Shown here: positions 17,121 to 26,295 of the stretch, piece after piece | Position numbering within the stretch: the stretch's first letter is position 1 | Layout of the letters: each line of letters opens with the position of its first letter | From: Flagellimonas taeanensis | GTDB lineage: Bacteria; Bacteroidota; Bacteroidia; Flavobacteriales; Flavobacteriaceae | Assembly (NCBI RefSeq): GCF_003584105.1 | Contig: NZ_QXFO01000022.1 | Location: 193,501 to 257,500 of the forward strand | Direction: 5' to 3' | Length of the DNA: 64,000 nt | The notes under the pieces: generated by a model | The model's database searches: none | What the model saw: the letters and a program-made list of their open reading frames with translations, nothing else | What the model was told of the DNA's origin: nothing | Made by a program: the position numbers and the translations under genes

Positions 17121-18200
17121 CTACTGCTTCCATAATTTATAAGGTTTGTCCACTTCGGTCTTGAAGGGCAGTTCCACTTTTTTTCCAGAACCTGCCGATT
17201 CATAAGCCGCAAAAATGACCTCCAAAACGGCCTTGCCGTCCTCCCCGGTCACCAAGGGTTGCTTGTCGTTTTTGACGCAATCCACAAAGTGTTCAAACTC
17301 TTGGGGAAAGCCATAATTCCAGCTTTCCTCATACATGGTGTAGCTCCATCCAATGGTGTTCCCTGCCTTTTCCACTGCGTAGCCGACCCCTTTGTTGCTA
17401 TAGGTCTGGATGGAACTGCCTTGGAGCAGGTCGGCATAGGCCACACCTTCCGAGCCATGTATCTCCGCCTTGTCGTCCATACCGCCCAGTTTGGTCCAAC
17501 TTTCCTCCATCATGGCCACTACACCATCCTCAAATTCCAAAATGATGATGGCATTGTCCTCTCCCTTGGTCTTGTCCGCATGGACACTGGTCATCATTTG
17601 TGCATATACCGATTTGATGGCCTTTTCGGGATGTAGCCAACGAAAAAATTGGATGGCATGGCAGCCCATGTCCATGGTGACCCCACCACCGGAACGTTCC
17701 ACGTCCCAGAAATGATCGGCATGTGGGCCGTCGTGCTTTTCGGATTGTTTGAAGAGGACAGGTTTTCCTAGGGCACCTTCATCCAAAAGTGCCTTCATGC
17801 GAACATATTTTGGGGCAAAGCACAGTTCCTCTGCGTACATGAGCTTGACATTGGCCTGTTTGCATGCATCGATCATGAGGTCGGCTTCCTTTAAGTTCAT
17901 GCACAGGGGCTTTTCGACCACGACATGCTTGCCTGCCTTTGCAATTTTCAGTGTGATCTCACAATGAAGGTAATTGGGAGCCCCGATGACCACCATGTCA
18001 ATTTCAGGCATGGACAGCATCTGGTCCAGGTCGGTAAAGTGGTTGGGGATGTTGAATTTTTCCGCAAAGTTCTTGGCATTCCCTTCGGTGGGCGACATTA
18101 CTGCCAAAATTTCCGCATCGGCCACCCTGCCCAGCGCATCTGCATGTATGCTCGATATAAATTGTGAACCTACGAGTCCGATCCCTACTTTCTTGTCCAT
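17121..18200 (-). CDS. Gfo/Idh/MocA-family oxidoreductase
   Basis: The 359-residue protein has an N-terminal Rossmann domain (IGLVGSQFISSIHADAL, then VVIGAPNYLHCEI and the conserved VEKPLCMN) and a C-terminal substrate domain (SGGGVTMDMGCHAIQFF, with the typical catalytic Asp/His). It oxidises or reduces a sugar or cyclitol with NAD(P). There is no signal peptide. It sits between the GMC dehydrogenase and its subunit 3, so it may handle the keto-sugar they make. The exact substrate is not visible. Confidence 0.9.
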   Translation of the reverse strand: MDKKVGIGLVGSQFISSIHADALGRVADAEILAVMSPTEGNAKNFAEKFNIPNHFTDLDQMLSMPEIDMVVIGAPNYLHCEITLKIAKAGKHVVVEKPLCMNLKEADLMIDACKQANVKLMYAEELCFAPKYVRMKALLDEGALGKPVLFKQSEKHDGPHADHFWDVERSGGGVTMDMGCHAIQFFRWLHPEKAIKSVYAQMMTSVHADKTKGEDNAIIILEFEDGVVAMMEESWTKLGGMDDKAEIHGSEGVAYADLLQGSSIQTYSNKGVGYAVEKAGNTIGWSYTMYEESWNYGFPQEFEHFVDCVKNDKQPLVTGEDGKAVLEVIFAAYESAGSGKKVELPFKTEVDKPYKLWKQ

Positions 18201-18215
18201 TGGTGCATTTTTATG

Positions 18216-19907
18216 TTATAAAATCCCACTTTTGAATTGTGCTACTGCATAAGTGGCCGCCCTGGCCGTAAGTGCCATGTACAAAATGGAAGGGCTTTGG
18301 TTCCCTGTGCTGGTCATGCAGGCGCCATCCGTGACAAAGACATTCTTGCAGGCATGTAATTGGTTGTGCTCGTTCAACAGGGAGGTCTTTGGGTTTTTGC
18401 CCATCCGTACACCGCCCATTTCGTGGATGTCGAGGCCGGGGGCCTGTTTGTTATCCAATGTCTCAATGTCCGTACAACCCATTTGTTCCAGCATTTTTCG
18501 GCTTTCGGCCAAAAAATCGTTGACCATTTTGTCATCGTTTTCATCATAGCCTACATCGGTCACCAATAGGGGAATGCCCCAATCATCTGTCTTGTCAGGG
18601 CTAAGATATACTCTGTTGGAAGCCTTGGGAATGGTCTCGCCCTGCATGTACATGTAAATGCGCCAATCACCCGGCTTACTGATCCGGTGCTTAAAGTCGG
18701 CCCCAAGTTGGGGGACATTTTCAGGCACTTCTTCGGTCCTGTTCCTATAGCCCCCTGTGAAAATGGTATAACCGCCCACAAAGTCGGTATCCTGTTCCTT
18801 GAGGTTACGGTAATTGGCTATGATGCATTCCGAAGGCCTTGATCCATAGTAGTATTTGTCCTCGAATCCACTGATTTTGCCGCCCGCACTGGCCCTATAA
18901 TTATGGAAGCCGACATATCTTCCCAACAGATCGTGGTCATTGCCCAAGCCGTTCGGAAAGCGTTCCGATCTTGAATTGAGTAAGATCAGGTTGGAATTGA
19001 GTGCTGATGCATTTACAAATATGATACGGGCATTATAGATGATCTCTTCTTTGGTGTTCGTGTCGATGACCTTGACCCCTGAAGCTTTTCCGGTAGCATC
19101 ATCATAGATGATGGAGTGCACTACGGAAAACGGACGTATGGTGAGGTTCCCGGTTTTTTCCGCCCAGGGCAAAGTGGAAGCGTTGGAACTGAAATATCCT
19201 CCAAATGGGCAGCCACGCATACACTTGTTACGGCATTGGCATTTGCTCCGACCTTGGTCCAGATGGATTTGCTCCGGTTCGCTCACGTGTGCCCATCGGC
19301 CTTGGGCCAAGTACCTTCCAGGAAACTGTTTTTCAAGAACATCCTTCATGTGCTCTTCCACACAGTTCAGCTCGAAAGGGGGAAGAAATTCGCCATCGGG
19401 CATGGCTTCGATGCCGTCCTTGTTACCACAGACCCCTATGAATTTTTCTACATGGGAATACCAAGGTGCGATATCATCATAACCAATGGGCCACGCTATC
19501 CCGTAGCCATATTTTTGGGGCGCCTTGAACTCATAATCGCTCCAACGTTGGCAGGCACGCCCCCAGATCAGTGACTTACCACCCACTTGATAGCCCCTGA
19601 TCCAGTCGAACGGTTTTTCTTGGACGTAGGGGTGATCGGCATCCTTGATGAAAAAATGGGCCGTGTCCTCGCCAAATCCCGCAGCTTTGGTGATCAGGGG
19701 ATTTTCTTGGTAGAACTCCTTGGCCATCCTGCCGCCATGGGCAAAATCCCAAGGATCCATGGTCATGGTCGGGTAATCCTTGATGTGCCTTACATCCCGC
19801 CCCCGTTCCAATACCAGGGTTTTGAGACCCTGCTCACAGAGTTCTTTGGCCGCCCAACCCCCGGATATGCCCGACCCGATCACGATGGCATCAAACTGGT
19901 TTTCCAT
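18216..19907 (-). CDS. GMC-family oxidoreductase with Cys-rich (possible Fe-S) insert
   Basis: The 563-residue protein starts MENQFDAIVIGSGISGG, with FAD motif G11-x-G13-x2-G16. The substrate domain and the C-terminal GMC signature follow (HEMGGVRMGKNP, FVTDGACMTSTGNQSP). A cluster at C223, C225, C229 and C233, then Pro, resembles the Fe-S segment of membrane-linked glucose or sorbitol dehydrogenases. With the subunit-3 lipoprotein it probably oxidises a sugar at the cell envelope, perhaps at C3. No signal peptide is seen, so export would depend on the Tat partner. The ATG at 19907 is preferred to the upstream TTG. Confidence 0.9.
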   Translation of the reverse strand: MENQFDAIVIGSGISGGWAAKELCEQGLKTLVLERGRDVRHIKDYPTMTMDPWDFAHGGRMAKEFYQENPLITKAAGFGEDTAHFFIKDADHPYVQEKPFDWIRGYQVGGKSLIWGRACQRWSDYEFKAPQKYGYGIAWPIGYDDIAPWYSHVEKFIGVCGNKDGIEAMPDGEFLPPFELNCVEEHMKDVLEKQFPGRYLAQGRWAHVSEPEQIHLDQGRSKCQCRNKCMRGCPFGGYFSSNASTLPWAEKTGNLTIRPFSVVHSIIYDDATGKASGVKVIDTNTKEEIIYNARIIFVNASALNSNLILLNSRSERFPNGLGNDHDLLGRYVGFHNYRASAGGKISGFEDKYYYGSRPSECIIANYRNLKEQDTDFVGGYTIFTGGYRNRTEEVPENVPQLGADFKHRISKPGDWRIYMYMQGETIPKASNRVYLSPDKTDDWGIPLLVTDVGYDENDDKMVNDFLAESRKMLEQMGCTDIETLDNKQAPGLDIHEMGGVRMGKNPKTSLLNEHNQLHACKNVFVTDGACMTSTGNQSPSILYMALTARAATYAVAQFKSGIL

Positions 19908-20056
19908 TGGAGATATGTTTGTGGTTGTTTTAAAGTTATAAAACCTTTTGTACAATTTCAGGTTTTCACCTCATACATAATGGTCTATTTATGAGGGATT
20001 TCTTGCTCGGCGGTTTATGGCCAGATTTCCAAAGGTGGTTGTTTCATCCGACACTC

Positions 20057-20087
20057 TTTTTGTAAATTACCCCATATTTTTTGTAAA
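20057..20087 (+). promoter_or_regulatory. Direct repeat TTTTTGTAAA, possible AraC half-sites
   Basis: Two exact copies of TTTTTGTAAA (20057-20066 and 20078-20087) are offset by 21 bp, two helical turns, just upstream of the AraC gene start at 20102. A third, imperfect copy (CTTTTGTACAATT, near 19945-19957) lies close to the divergent GMC promoter. Direct repeats in phase are typical of AraC-family sites. Confidence 0.4.
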
Positions 20088-20101
20088 ATCGTGATGGGAC
20101 A

Positions 20102-20917
20102 ATGATCAAAGAGGCAGATTTAAAACGCTTTTACTTTGAACTGGATGAAGAAACACCTGTCCAAGTGCTTCTGAACAGACATGAAGATATTGGTGAAGGC
20201 TGGTTCGATATGCATTATGAACTGGAACTGGGGGTAGTGGTAGAAGGAAGAATGGTCAGGGAATACTTTGGTCACAAGGTGGAAATCGGACCTGGGGACA
20301 TTTGGCTTTGCAATATGTGGGAGCCACATGGTTTTGAGATAGTGGAGGCTCCCTGCGAAGTGGTCGTTTTTGTAGTGGACCCAAAATATTGTGCCACATC
20401 CCATTTTCTGAACAAGGACATTTCCATGGCATTCATGGCTTCACCTGCCGAAAGACCTAGGACATTGTCCAACTCAAAGCAGGAGATGAAAGGTTTGGCA
20501 AAAAAGGTCCAAGTACAGTTCTCCGAAGATGATGATCCTGATTGGGCCAAGCTTTATTTTTTTCAGGCCATGCTTTCATTGATTGAAAAATGGGAGCCGC
20601 AGAGTCCTATGACCAGTTATGGTTCCCGAACATCCATTCAAGGTGCCCTTCGGTTGATTTTCAGGGAAAGAAGATTGATCACGACCAAAGAGGCCGCATC
20701 GGTCTGCAATATGTCGGTCACCAAGTTCACGGCCTTGTTCAAGGACCTTATGGGGTCTACCTTTTCTGATTTCGCCCTGCAATATAGGATAAAAGGTGCC
20801 GCTTCCCAATTGAAGAACTCCGACCTCACCCAAGAGGCCGTGGCACTGAATTGGGGATTTACCGATGCAAGCCATTTGCACAAGCACCTTTATCACGTAG
20901 TGGACAAAAAGTTATGA
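20102..20917 (+). CDS. AraC-family regulator with N-terminal cupin domain
   Basis: The 271-residue protein has a cupin-like sensor domain (about 10-120, with HYELELGVVVEGRM, GPGDIWLCNMWEPHGF) and a C-terminal AraC double HTH (about 180-271: TTKEAASVCNMSVTKFTALF and SDLTQEAVALNWGFTDASHLHKHLY). It probably senses a sugar or sugar acid. It is divergent from the GMC/Gfo/subunit 3/NagB operon, its likely target. Direct repeats before its start codon suggest autoregulation. Confidence 0.9.
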   Translation: MIKEADLKRFYFELDEETPVQVLLNRHEDIGEGWFDMHYELELGVVVEGRMVREYFGHKVEIGPGDIWLCNMWEPHGFEIVEAPCEVVVFVVDPKYCATSHFLNKDISMAFMASPAERPRTLSNSKQEMKGLAKKVQVQFSEDDDPDWAKLYFFQAMLSLIEKWEPQSPMTSYGSRTSIQGALRLIFRERRLITTKEAASVCNMSVTKFTALFKDLMGSTFSDFALQYRIKGAASQLKNSDLTQEAVALNWGFTDASHLHKHLYHVVDKKL

Positions 20918-20932
20918 GCCAAGGCGGTATAC

Positions 20933-21205
20933 ATGCCCTACTTCCCATCAAAAAGAAGGAGGGGAGTGATTGGGGCTATTCTTGGGTTCCGGTGACCCAT
21001 TGTTGGTTGTGCCTTGGCGGCCCTTTTGTATGGAATTTCGTCTTGGGCATGACACCGCTATTATTTGGATCAAATTCAGACGATTGTTTATATCGGCTGT
21101 TTTGTTTTCATGTGTTGGGCATTCCTCTTTCCATTTCTTCGCAAAGAAGTTGTTCAGCAGATATACGTCAATTGCCGTATTGAGCCAATTTGTTTTTCCC
21201 GTTAG
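20933..21205 (+). pseudogene. Possible remnant of a small membrane-protein gene with two in-frame TGA codons
   Basis: This 321-bp gap (20918-21238) has no clear gene. One frame from ATG 20933 reads like a two-helix membrane protein (GVIGAILGFR, then PIVGCALAALLYGISSW, then TIVYIGCFVFMCWAFLFPFL) but is broken by TGA at 20993 and again at 21050. A different frame (20914-21183) is open but has no protein-like features. The right end holds the promoter of the following gene. I cannot rule out chance. Confidence 0.25.
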
Positions 21206-21210
21206 GTTTG
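21164..21210 (+). promoter_or_regulatory. Promoter with 20-bp element shared with 26296-26342
   Basis: The block TACGTCAATTGCCGTATTGA (21164-21183) contains the inverted repeat TCAAT-N6-ATTGA and ends in a -33 TTG (21180-21182). Twenty bases later comes the -7 box TAGGTTTG (21203-21210). The same 20 bp occurs before the gene at 26380 at exactly the same 39-bp distance to its -7 box. It is probably an operator overlapping the -33 element. Confidence 0.65.
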
Positions 21211-21238
21211 TGCAACAACCATTTTAACAACCAATCCC

Positions 21239-21967
21239 ATGGGAAAATTTAGATTGATTTTGACTTTTGTGGCACTTTCAACATTCGTTTCAACTGCCCA
21301 ACAAAGCATACAATGTGTCAAAGGCGATTGCCAAAACGGATATGGTTTTGCCACTCTTTCGGAAGGCAACAAGGAAATTGGCTATCAGGTCGGTTTTCAC
21401 GAAAATCAGCTTTTGCAGGGAATAGGAAATCAGACCGGCGACTTTGGCAAGTATTGGGGCAAGTTCAAAAATGGAAAGAAAGAGGGCTTTTTCAGCTATG
21501 AAAGCGAAGGCAACATGTATGCTTTTGGTATGTACGTGGATGGTAAACGGGAAGGGCTGCATGTGATCAGGAACAAAACGGGCTACGAGTTCAGGGACTA
21601 CCAAAATGATAAGCATGTTAGCAACAGTCCATTGGTGACCACAGGCATTACGCCATGTGTGATGGGCAACTGCGAAAATGGCAAGGGGGTCAAGGTCAAT
21701 GGCAACGACGCCGTTTACAGCAACTGGAAAAATGGACAAAAGAACGGGATGACCATGGAATTTTTGATGTTGGAGAAAAAAATCATTTTTTCTGAGTTCG
21801 CCGAAGGTATTGTTGATGGTCTGCAAATGATATGGCATTTTGATGGAAGTAGGGAAATCATGCAAATGCAAAATGGTACCATAAATGGTCAATACTTGAA
21901 AAAGAACCAGAACAATACCCATGAGGCCGCCATATACAGGGATGGCCAACCAACAACTTCCTTTTAG
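21239..21967 (+). CDS. Secreted MORN-like repeat protein
   Basis: The 242-residue protein has a signal peptide (about 1-20, ending VSTAQ). Repeats with the pattern (Y/W)xxxxxNGKxxGx follow (KFKNGKKEGFFSY, YVDGKREGLHV, NWKNGQKNGMTM), typical of MORN-like beta ribbons. Two matching Cys motifs, CVKGDCQNGYG and CVMGNCENGKG, mark an internal duplication and may form disulfides. It is first in the block with the CHAT protease (37-bp gap), behind a promoter shared with the 26380 gene. It may present or restrain the protease. That is inference. Confidence 0.82.
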   Translation: MGKFRLILTFVALSTFVSTAQQSIQCVKGDCQNGYGFATLSEGNKEIGYQVGFHENQLLQGIGNQTGDFGKYWGKFKNGKKEGFFSYESEGNMYAFGMYVDGKREGLHVIRNKTGYEFRDYQNDKHVSNSPLVTTGITPCVMGNCENGKGVKVNGNDAVYSNWKNGQKNGMTMEFLMLEKKIIFSEFAEGIVDGLQMIWHFDGSREIMQMQNGTINGQYLKKNQNNTHEAAIYRDGQPTTSF

Positions 21968-22004
21968 ACTTTCAAAACCTAGTCCTCCAACCTAAAAACA
22001 TACC

Positions 22005-24866
22005 ATGCGATATTCTACCTTTTTTGCGTTTATGTTCGCCCATGTACTTTGTTGGTCACAAGTGACCATTCCGCCAAACGATCCCACGTCCCACCCCGGC
22101 TATGCCGCTTTTTTGGAGGCGGGGAGATTGAAGAACAACAATGCCCGATTGTCCACCGCAGGGGAACTTTTGGAGGTCTATCCGGAAAATGCAAAGACTT
22201 TTGGTTGGGTGGCCAGCGCCCTGTATGGCAATAATAGACCTGATGATGCGGTGATGTTCTCGCAATGGGCAATGGCCTTTGACAGCTACAATCCTGAGAC
22301 CAGTTTTTATGGGTTTACGTATGCCGTATTTGCCAATAGGCCAACTGAGGCCAAACTCTTTTTGGAGAACATGCAGGCCGTGGGCCAAGATCAGGCAACC
22401 ATGCAGCGAGACTATCAAGCATTGAGTGGCTATGTGAACTCCTTGGCCAATTATCCCCAATTGTCTGCAACGGTGCAGATGGCGAACGGATTTCTAACCG
22501 ACTATAACAACCGGAGCATCACACGGGCAAAGGCCACTTTTGAAAATTTGGGATCCAGTCTGGGGGCCACCTATGAAGACATAGCCCAGAATGCTACCGC
22601 AGATAACATATTGTCCGATTGGGTCAATGCCGGAAAAGCGGTGGAAGAAGGTTTGATTTCCAGAGCCCTCTATACCGAAGCCTTGGTCTCTATGGCCCAG
22701 TTGTCGGAAAAGGTCAACTTTTCCTTTGGACAAAAACTGGAGCCATATTTGGAAAAAATCGTTTTTGACCAGAAAAACTATTCCTTACCCTCCAGGTACA
22801 GGGCGTTTTTAAAATTGGCCCGTGTGCAGGCCGCTTTAAAAAGGTGGGATAAGGTGTTGGCTACCAGTAGTTTTATGATTGATGAACTTAAAGGGAAGAC
22901 CCCTTCTACTGCGGTACTGGCAAAAACCTATTTCTATACGGTCATGGCCCTTACCGGGCAGCAAAAATATGACGAGGCAGCCATCATTGCAGATGCATAT
23001 GTCAATCTGTTGCCCAAGATAAAGTCACCACAATATTTGGCCGAAGCCTATCATGTGTTGATGCGTGCCTATGCCTTTAACAAAGATGTGGAAAAGGGCA
23101 AAGCCATACGCAAAAAAGCTCAGGAATTTCTGAAAATTCCCGGAATGGAAAATCAACCCTTTATTGGTTTTGTGACGGATGGGTTGTCTGCTACGGAGAA
23201 TATTCTTGGGGAAGGGGTCGTTGCGTTAACCGGTAATGCCTATAATGACGGTGTAACATTGGTAGGACTTAAAAAATATACCGAAGCCGCTCATCAATTT
23301 GAAAAAGCGAAAGAAGAGGAAATCAAAGTGCTGGAAGGTTTGTCCACCTTGGCCCAAAGAGGCTATTTGGACAAGTTCCAACGGATAAATGGTAATTTGG
23401 CGGGTACCTACTACGAGACCCAGCAGTTTGAAAAGATTTATGACGTTATCGAATCCAACCGGTCCTATTCCTTGTTGAACGATAAAAGAAGCAACGTGAA
23501 GCAGTTACCGTTGAAAGAGCTTCAGGCTGTTCTCGAACCCAATGAGGCCTATCTTTCCTTTATCGATGTTTCCAAAGGAAGCACCTATGAGGGTACCTAT
23601 TTGATGTGCTTGGTACGCAAGAACGATATCACCATAAAATACAACAGATCTGCCGGGGCCTTTGCCGATATGTTAGAAAATGACAAGGAACTCATCGCAC
23701 TTGAAAAGGAAATGGCCAAAAATGAATTCCGTCAACCCAATCTGGACTATTTCAATGGGGCGAAGGCAAGAAAGTCCGGGATGTTCGCCCCCGGGGAATT
23801 CAAACTGATGACCCAATACCTTCGCAAACATATGGAGGCCAAGGTGGTGGATGGGCAATATGTGTTCTATCAAAAAGAGAAGATGCCGGACCTGCTCCGC
23901 CGATTCTACATCACATTTATAGATGGGTTGGAGGATAAATTGCAGGGTGTCACCAAGCTTACCATAAGTCCCGAAGGATTGACAGGCACCATTCCTTTTG
24001 ATGCCTTGATGGATTGGCAGGGGCGTTATCTGGCTGAACGGCTTGAAATAGGGTATGTTCCCAGTGCTTCGCTCCTGTACAGCCTCAGAAAACAGCCTAA
24101 AAGAAAGTTTGAAAAGAATGTGTTGGCTTTCGGAGGTGCCACCTATGATCTATATACCGCTCCCAAGGCCCCATTGAATTCCATTGGGGACCTGGAAAAG
24201 TTGCGTTACCGAGTGCGGGAAGACCTAAAAAAGGGATTGCCATTGGACTATGCCTTTGCCACTTTTCAGAGTGATGAGCCCATGGGCTTTTTGCAAGGGG
24301 GGAGAAATGAAGTGGTGTTGATCCAGAAAAAGGTACCGCTCACGGATACCCGGCTTGATGAGATGATGACCGAAAATGAATTGAAGCGAATGAGCAAGGC
24401 CAATGAACTGGGAAAGTACAGGGCACTTCACCTTTCAAGTCATGCCAGTGTGCACCCTTATGTGTTTGATCTGAGTGCCTTTGCCATGACCGTAAAGCCC
24501 GAACCGGTAGATGGTGAAGATGGCATGCTGGTTGTGGGCGAGGTGGAAAAATTGAACCTACCCATCGATTTTGTAATGCTAAGCGCATGTCAGACTGCCT
24601 TGGGCATTGAGTCGCCGGGGGATGGGATCAAAGGACTGAACCAAGCCCTTTTCAACGCAGGAGTGAACAGTACGTTGACTTCCCTATGGAGCGTCAGCGA
24701 TTCGGGAACTATGTTCTTGAGCGTGGAACTTTACGACAGAATGTTCAACAAAAATATGGCCACGTCTTCGGCCCTGGCCGAAGTGAAGCGCAATTTCATT
24801 GCAGGGGTGTACGGCAATCAGACCCACCCTTATTTTTGGGCACCATTCATCTATACGGGGTATTGA
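22005..24866 (+). CDS. Secreted TPR-CHAT protease (caspase-like)
   Basis: The 953-residue protein has a signal peptide (about 1-19, ending CWSQ), a long TPR-type helical region (about 30-470), a linker, and a C-terminal CHAT domain (about 640-953). The catalytic dyad is present: H813 in LHLSSHA and C862 in LSACQTALG. CHAT domains are caspase/separase-fold cysteine peptidases, and the TPRs bind the activator or substrate. Most CHAT proteins are cytoplasmic, but this one should be periplasmic or exported. It lies between a secreted MORN-like protein and two membrane-protein genes on the same strand. The substrate is unknown. Confidence 0.88.
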   Translation: MRYSTFFAFMFAHVLCWSQVTIPPNDPTSHPGYAAFLEAGRLKNNNARLSTAGELLEVYPENAKTFGWVASALYGNNRPDDAVMFSQWAMAFDSYNPETSFYGFTYAVFANRPTEAKLFLENMQAVGQDQATMQRDYQALSGYVNSLANYPQLSATVQMANGFLTDYNNRSITRAKATFENLGSSLGATYEDIAQNATADNILSDWVNAGKAVEEGLISRALYTEALVSMAQLSEKVNFSFGQKLEPYLEKIVFDQKNYSLPSRYRAFLKLARVQAALKRWDKVLATSSFMIDELKGKTPSTAVLAKTYFYTVMALTGQQKYDEAAIIADAYVNLLPKIKSPQYLAEAYHVLMRAYAFNKDVEKGKAIRKKAQEFLKIPGMENQPFIGFVTDGLSATENILGEGVVALTGNAYNDGVTLVGLKKYTEAAHQFEKAKEEEIKVLEGLSTLAQRGYLDKFQRINGNLAGTYYETQQFEKIYDVIESNRSYSLLNDKRSNVKQLPLKELQAVLEPNEAYLSFIDVSKGSTYEGTYLMCLVRKNDITIKYNRSAGAFADMLENDKELIALEKEMAKNEFRQPNLDYFNGAKARKSGMFAPGEFKLMTQYLRKHMEAKVVDGQYVFYQKEKMPDLLRRFYITFIDGLEDKLQGVTKLTISPEGLTGTIPFDALMDWQGRYLAERLEIGYVPSASLLYSLRKQPKRKFEKNVLAFGGATYDLYTAPKAPLNSIGDLEKLRYRVREDLKKGLPLDYAFATFQSDEPMGFLQGGRNEVVLIQKKVPLTDTRLDEMMTENELKRMSKANELGKYRALHLSSHASVHPYVFDLSAFAMTVKPEPVDGEDGMLVVGEVEKLNLPIDFVMLSACQTALGIESPGDGIKGLNQALFNAGVNSTLTSLWSVSDSGTMFLSVELYDRMFNKNMATSSALAEVKRNFIAGVYGNQTHPYFWAPFIYTGY

Positions 24867-24891
24867 TATCATTTTGTAGAGATAGCTTTCT

Positions 24892-25905
24892 ATGCCCATA
24901 AAAGAGATCTTGCCCTTATCGTCCGCCGATATCAAAAAACTCAGGCAACAGTTGTTCGCCATGTTGGTATTTCCTGTGGTGGTGATTGGGATGTTTCTGT
25001 TGCTCATTTCCTTTGTGTTCAAGGATTTCAGGAACAGTTTTGCAGGGGACACCATGGTGTTGTATGTGTTCATCGGTTTTTGCCTGTTCTTTTTTGGCAT
25101 CATCGCGTATATGATCGGGACCACTGCCATCGATTTACGGCGCGGGATAAAACACCGCATCTCAGGGAAGATAACGGACAAAAGACTCAATGTACAGACC
25201 ACGGGCGGAGAATCGGGAACAGGAGGGAAAACTAGGACCACCAGACAGTATTACCTGTATCTGGATGATGATGAGTTTTCAGTGGACTACAGGGAATATG
25301 CCAAAGTAAAGGTAGGGATGGACGTGGTGATGGACAGGGCACCCAAATCCAAAAGGACGCTCAAACTCGATATTCTTTCCCAGTCCGATGCAACAAATGA
25401 TTCCCTTCCCCGCATGGATACGGATAGGTTCCTTGAAAAACGGATTCCCCATACCCGATATACCCCAAAGGACTTTGAGGCCCTTAAAAGAATTTGGCAC
25501 GCAGCGTTAAAAAGACGTTTGTTTCTGGCCGCTCCTTTTGTTTCAGTTGGCATCTTATTGTTGATAAGCGGCTTTTGGGGTTTTGCAGTATTGCTCTTCC
25601 CACTTTGGATGGTTCCCTTGTACCAGACCTATAAACTCTTTGTTGCCCATAGAAATTATCGACGGGATAAGTTCAGTGCCCATAAAAAGGGAATAGCGGC
25701 ACTGGTTGAGGACAAACTGACCATCACATCCAACCGTAAGTCCAATACAAATAATATACGAACCACCCATGGAACATTGACGGTCAATACGGTACTGTAC
25801 GACAAAATTTCCGTGGGCGATGGGATTACCATTTTTAAGACCCAATTTGGAAATACACCGATCAGTGTTTGGACCATGGACGAGGAAGAATTCTATCTGG
25901 TGTAG
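24892..25905 (+). CDS. Multi-pass membrane protein of unknown function
   Basis: The 337-residue protein has two helices near the N-terminus (about 24-44 and 61-83), a soluble beta-rich loop (about 85-165, with a Gly/Thr-rich turn and a DDDEFSVDY segment), two more helices (about 203-245) and a second soluble domain at the C-terminus. The loop domain and the C-terminal domain look like related beta folds (YREYAKVKVGMDVVM against YDKISVGDGITIF), so it may be an internal duplication. It follows the CHAT gene by 25 bp. No family is recognised. Confidence 0.75.
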   Translation: MPIKEILPLSSADIKKLRQQLFAMLVFPVVVIGMFLLLISFVFKDFRNSFAGDTMVLYVFIGFCLFFFGIIAYMIGTTAIDLRRGIKHRISGKITDKRLNVQTTGGESGTGGKTRTTRQYYLYLDDDEFSVDYREYAKVKVGMDVVMDRAPKSKRTLKLDILSQSDATNDSLPRMDTDRFLEKRIPHTRYTPKDFEALKRIWHAALKRRLFLAAPFVSVGILLLISGFWGFAVLLFPLWMVPLYQTYKLFVAHRNYRRDKFSAHKKGIAALVEDKLTITSNRKSNTNNIRTTHGTLTVNTVLYDKISVGDGITIFKTQFGNTPISVWTMDEEEFYLV

Positions 25906-25933
25906 TACCAATGGATCAACCAAACCGAAATTT

Positions 25934-26272
25934 ATGATAGGCATTGTTTTTTTATTGATTGCATTGATCGGGCCCATGGTGCTGCTTTCCACGTTCTTGT
26001 ATTTCCGCTATCCGGATGCCGAAGTGAGAAGGGTGGACCGATGGATTCCTCCACTGACATCCACATTGGCCCTTTGGTCGTTTTGTACCTGTTGGTTGTG
26101 GTTTTATCTGTTCAACCTGTATATCGGTTTGCCGGTATTACTGATGGCGATCGGTTTGCACTTGTACGCCATGTCCAAGAACTTGAATCCGAAGCTTCGT
26201 CGGATCAATGCCATTCTGATTTGGGCCGCATGCGGCGTTGGCTTCCTCAGCTATTTTTATTTTGACGTGTGA
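25934..26272 (+). CDS. Small membrane protein of unknown function
   Basis: The 112-residue protein starts MIGIVFLLIALIGPM and has about four hydrophobic helices (roughly 2-22, 40-60, 62-77 and 92-110). The frame can be extended upstream into the preceding gene, but the ATG at 25934, 28 bp after that stop, is the natural start. It is the last gene before the second shared promoter, so it probably ends the transcript that begins at the MORN-like gene. No motif indicates a role. Confidence 0.7.
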   Translation: MIGIVFLLIALIGPMVLLSTFLYFRYPDAEVRRVDRWIPPLTSTLALWSFCTCWLWFYLFNLYIGLPVLLMAIGLHLYAMSKNLNPKLRRINAILIWAACGVGFLSYFYFDV

Positions 26273-26295
26273 CCAAGGATGGTATGAGGACATTT

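Noticed and set aside
20914..21183. 89-codon open frame overlapping the AraC stop by ATGA
   Set aside because: Composition is unlike a protein (Cys/Trp/Leu-rich, no pattern), and its end runs through the promoter element; kept only as a note within the gap.
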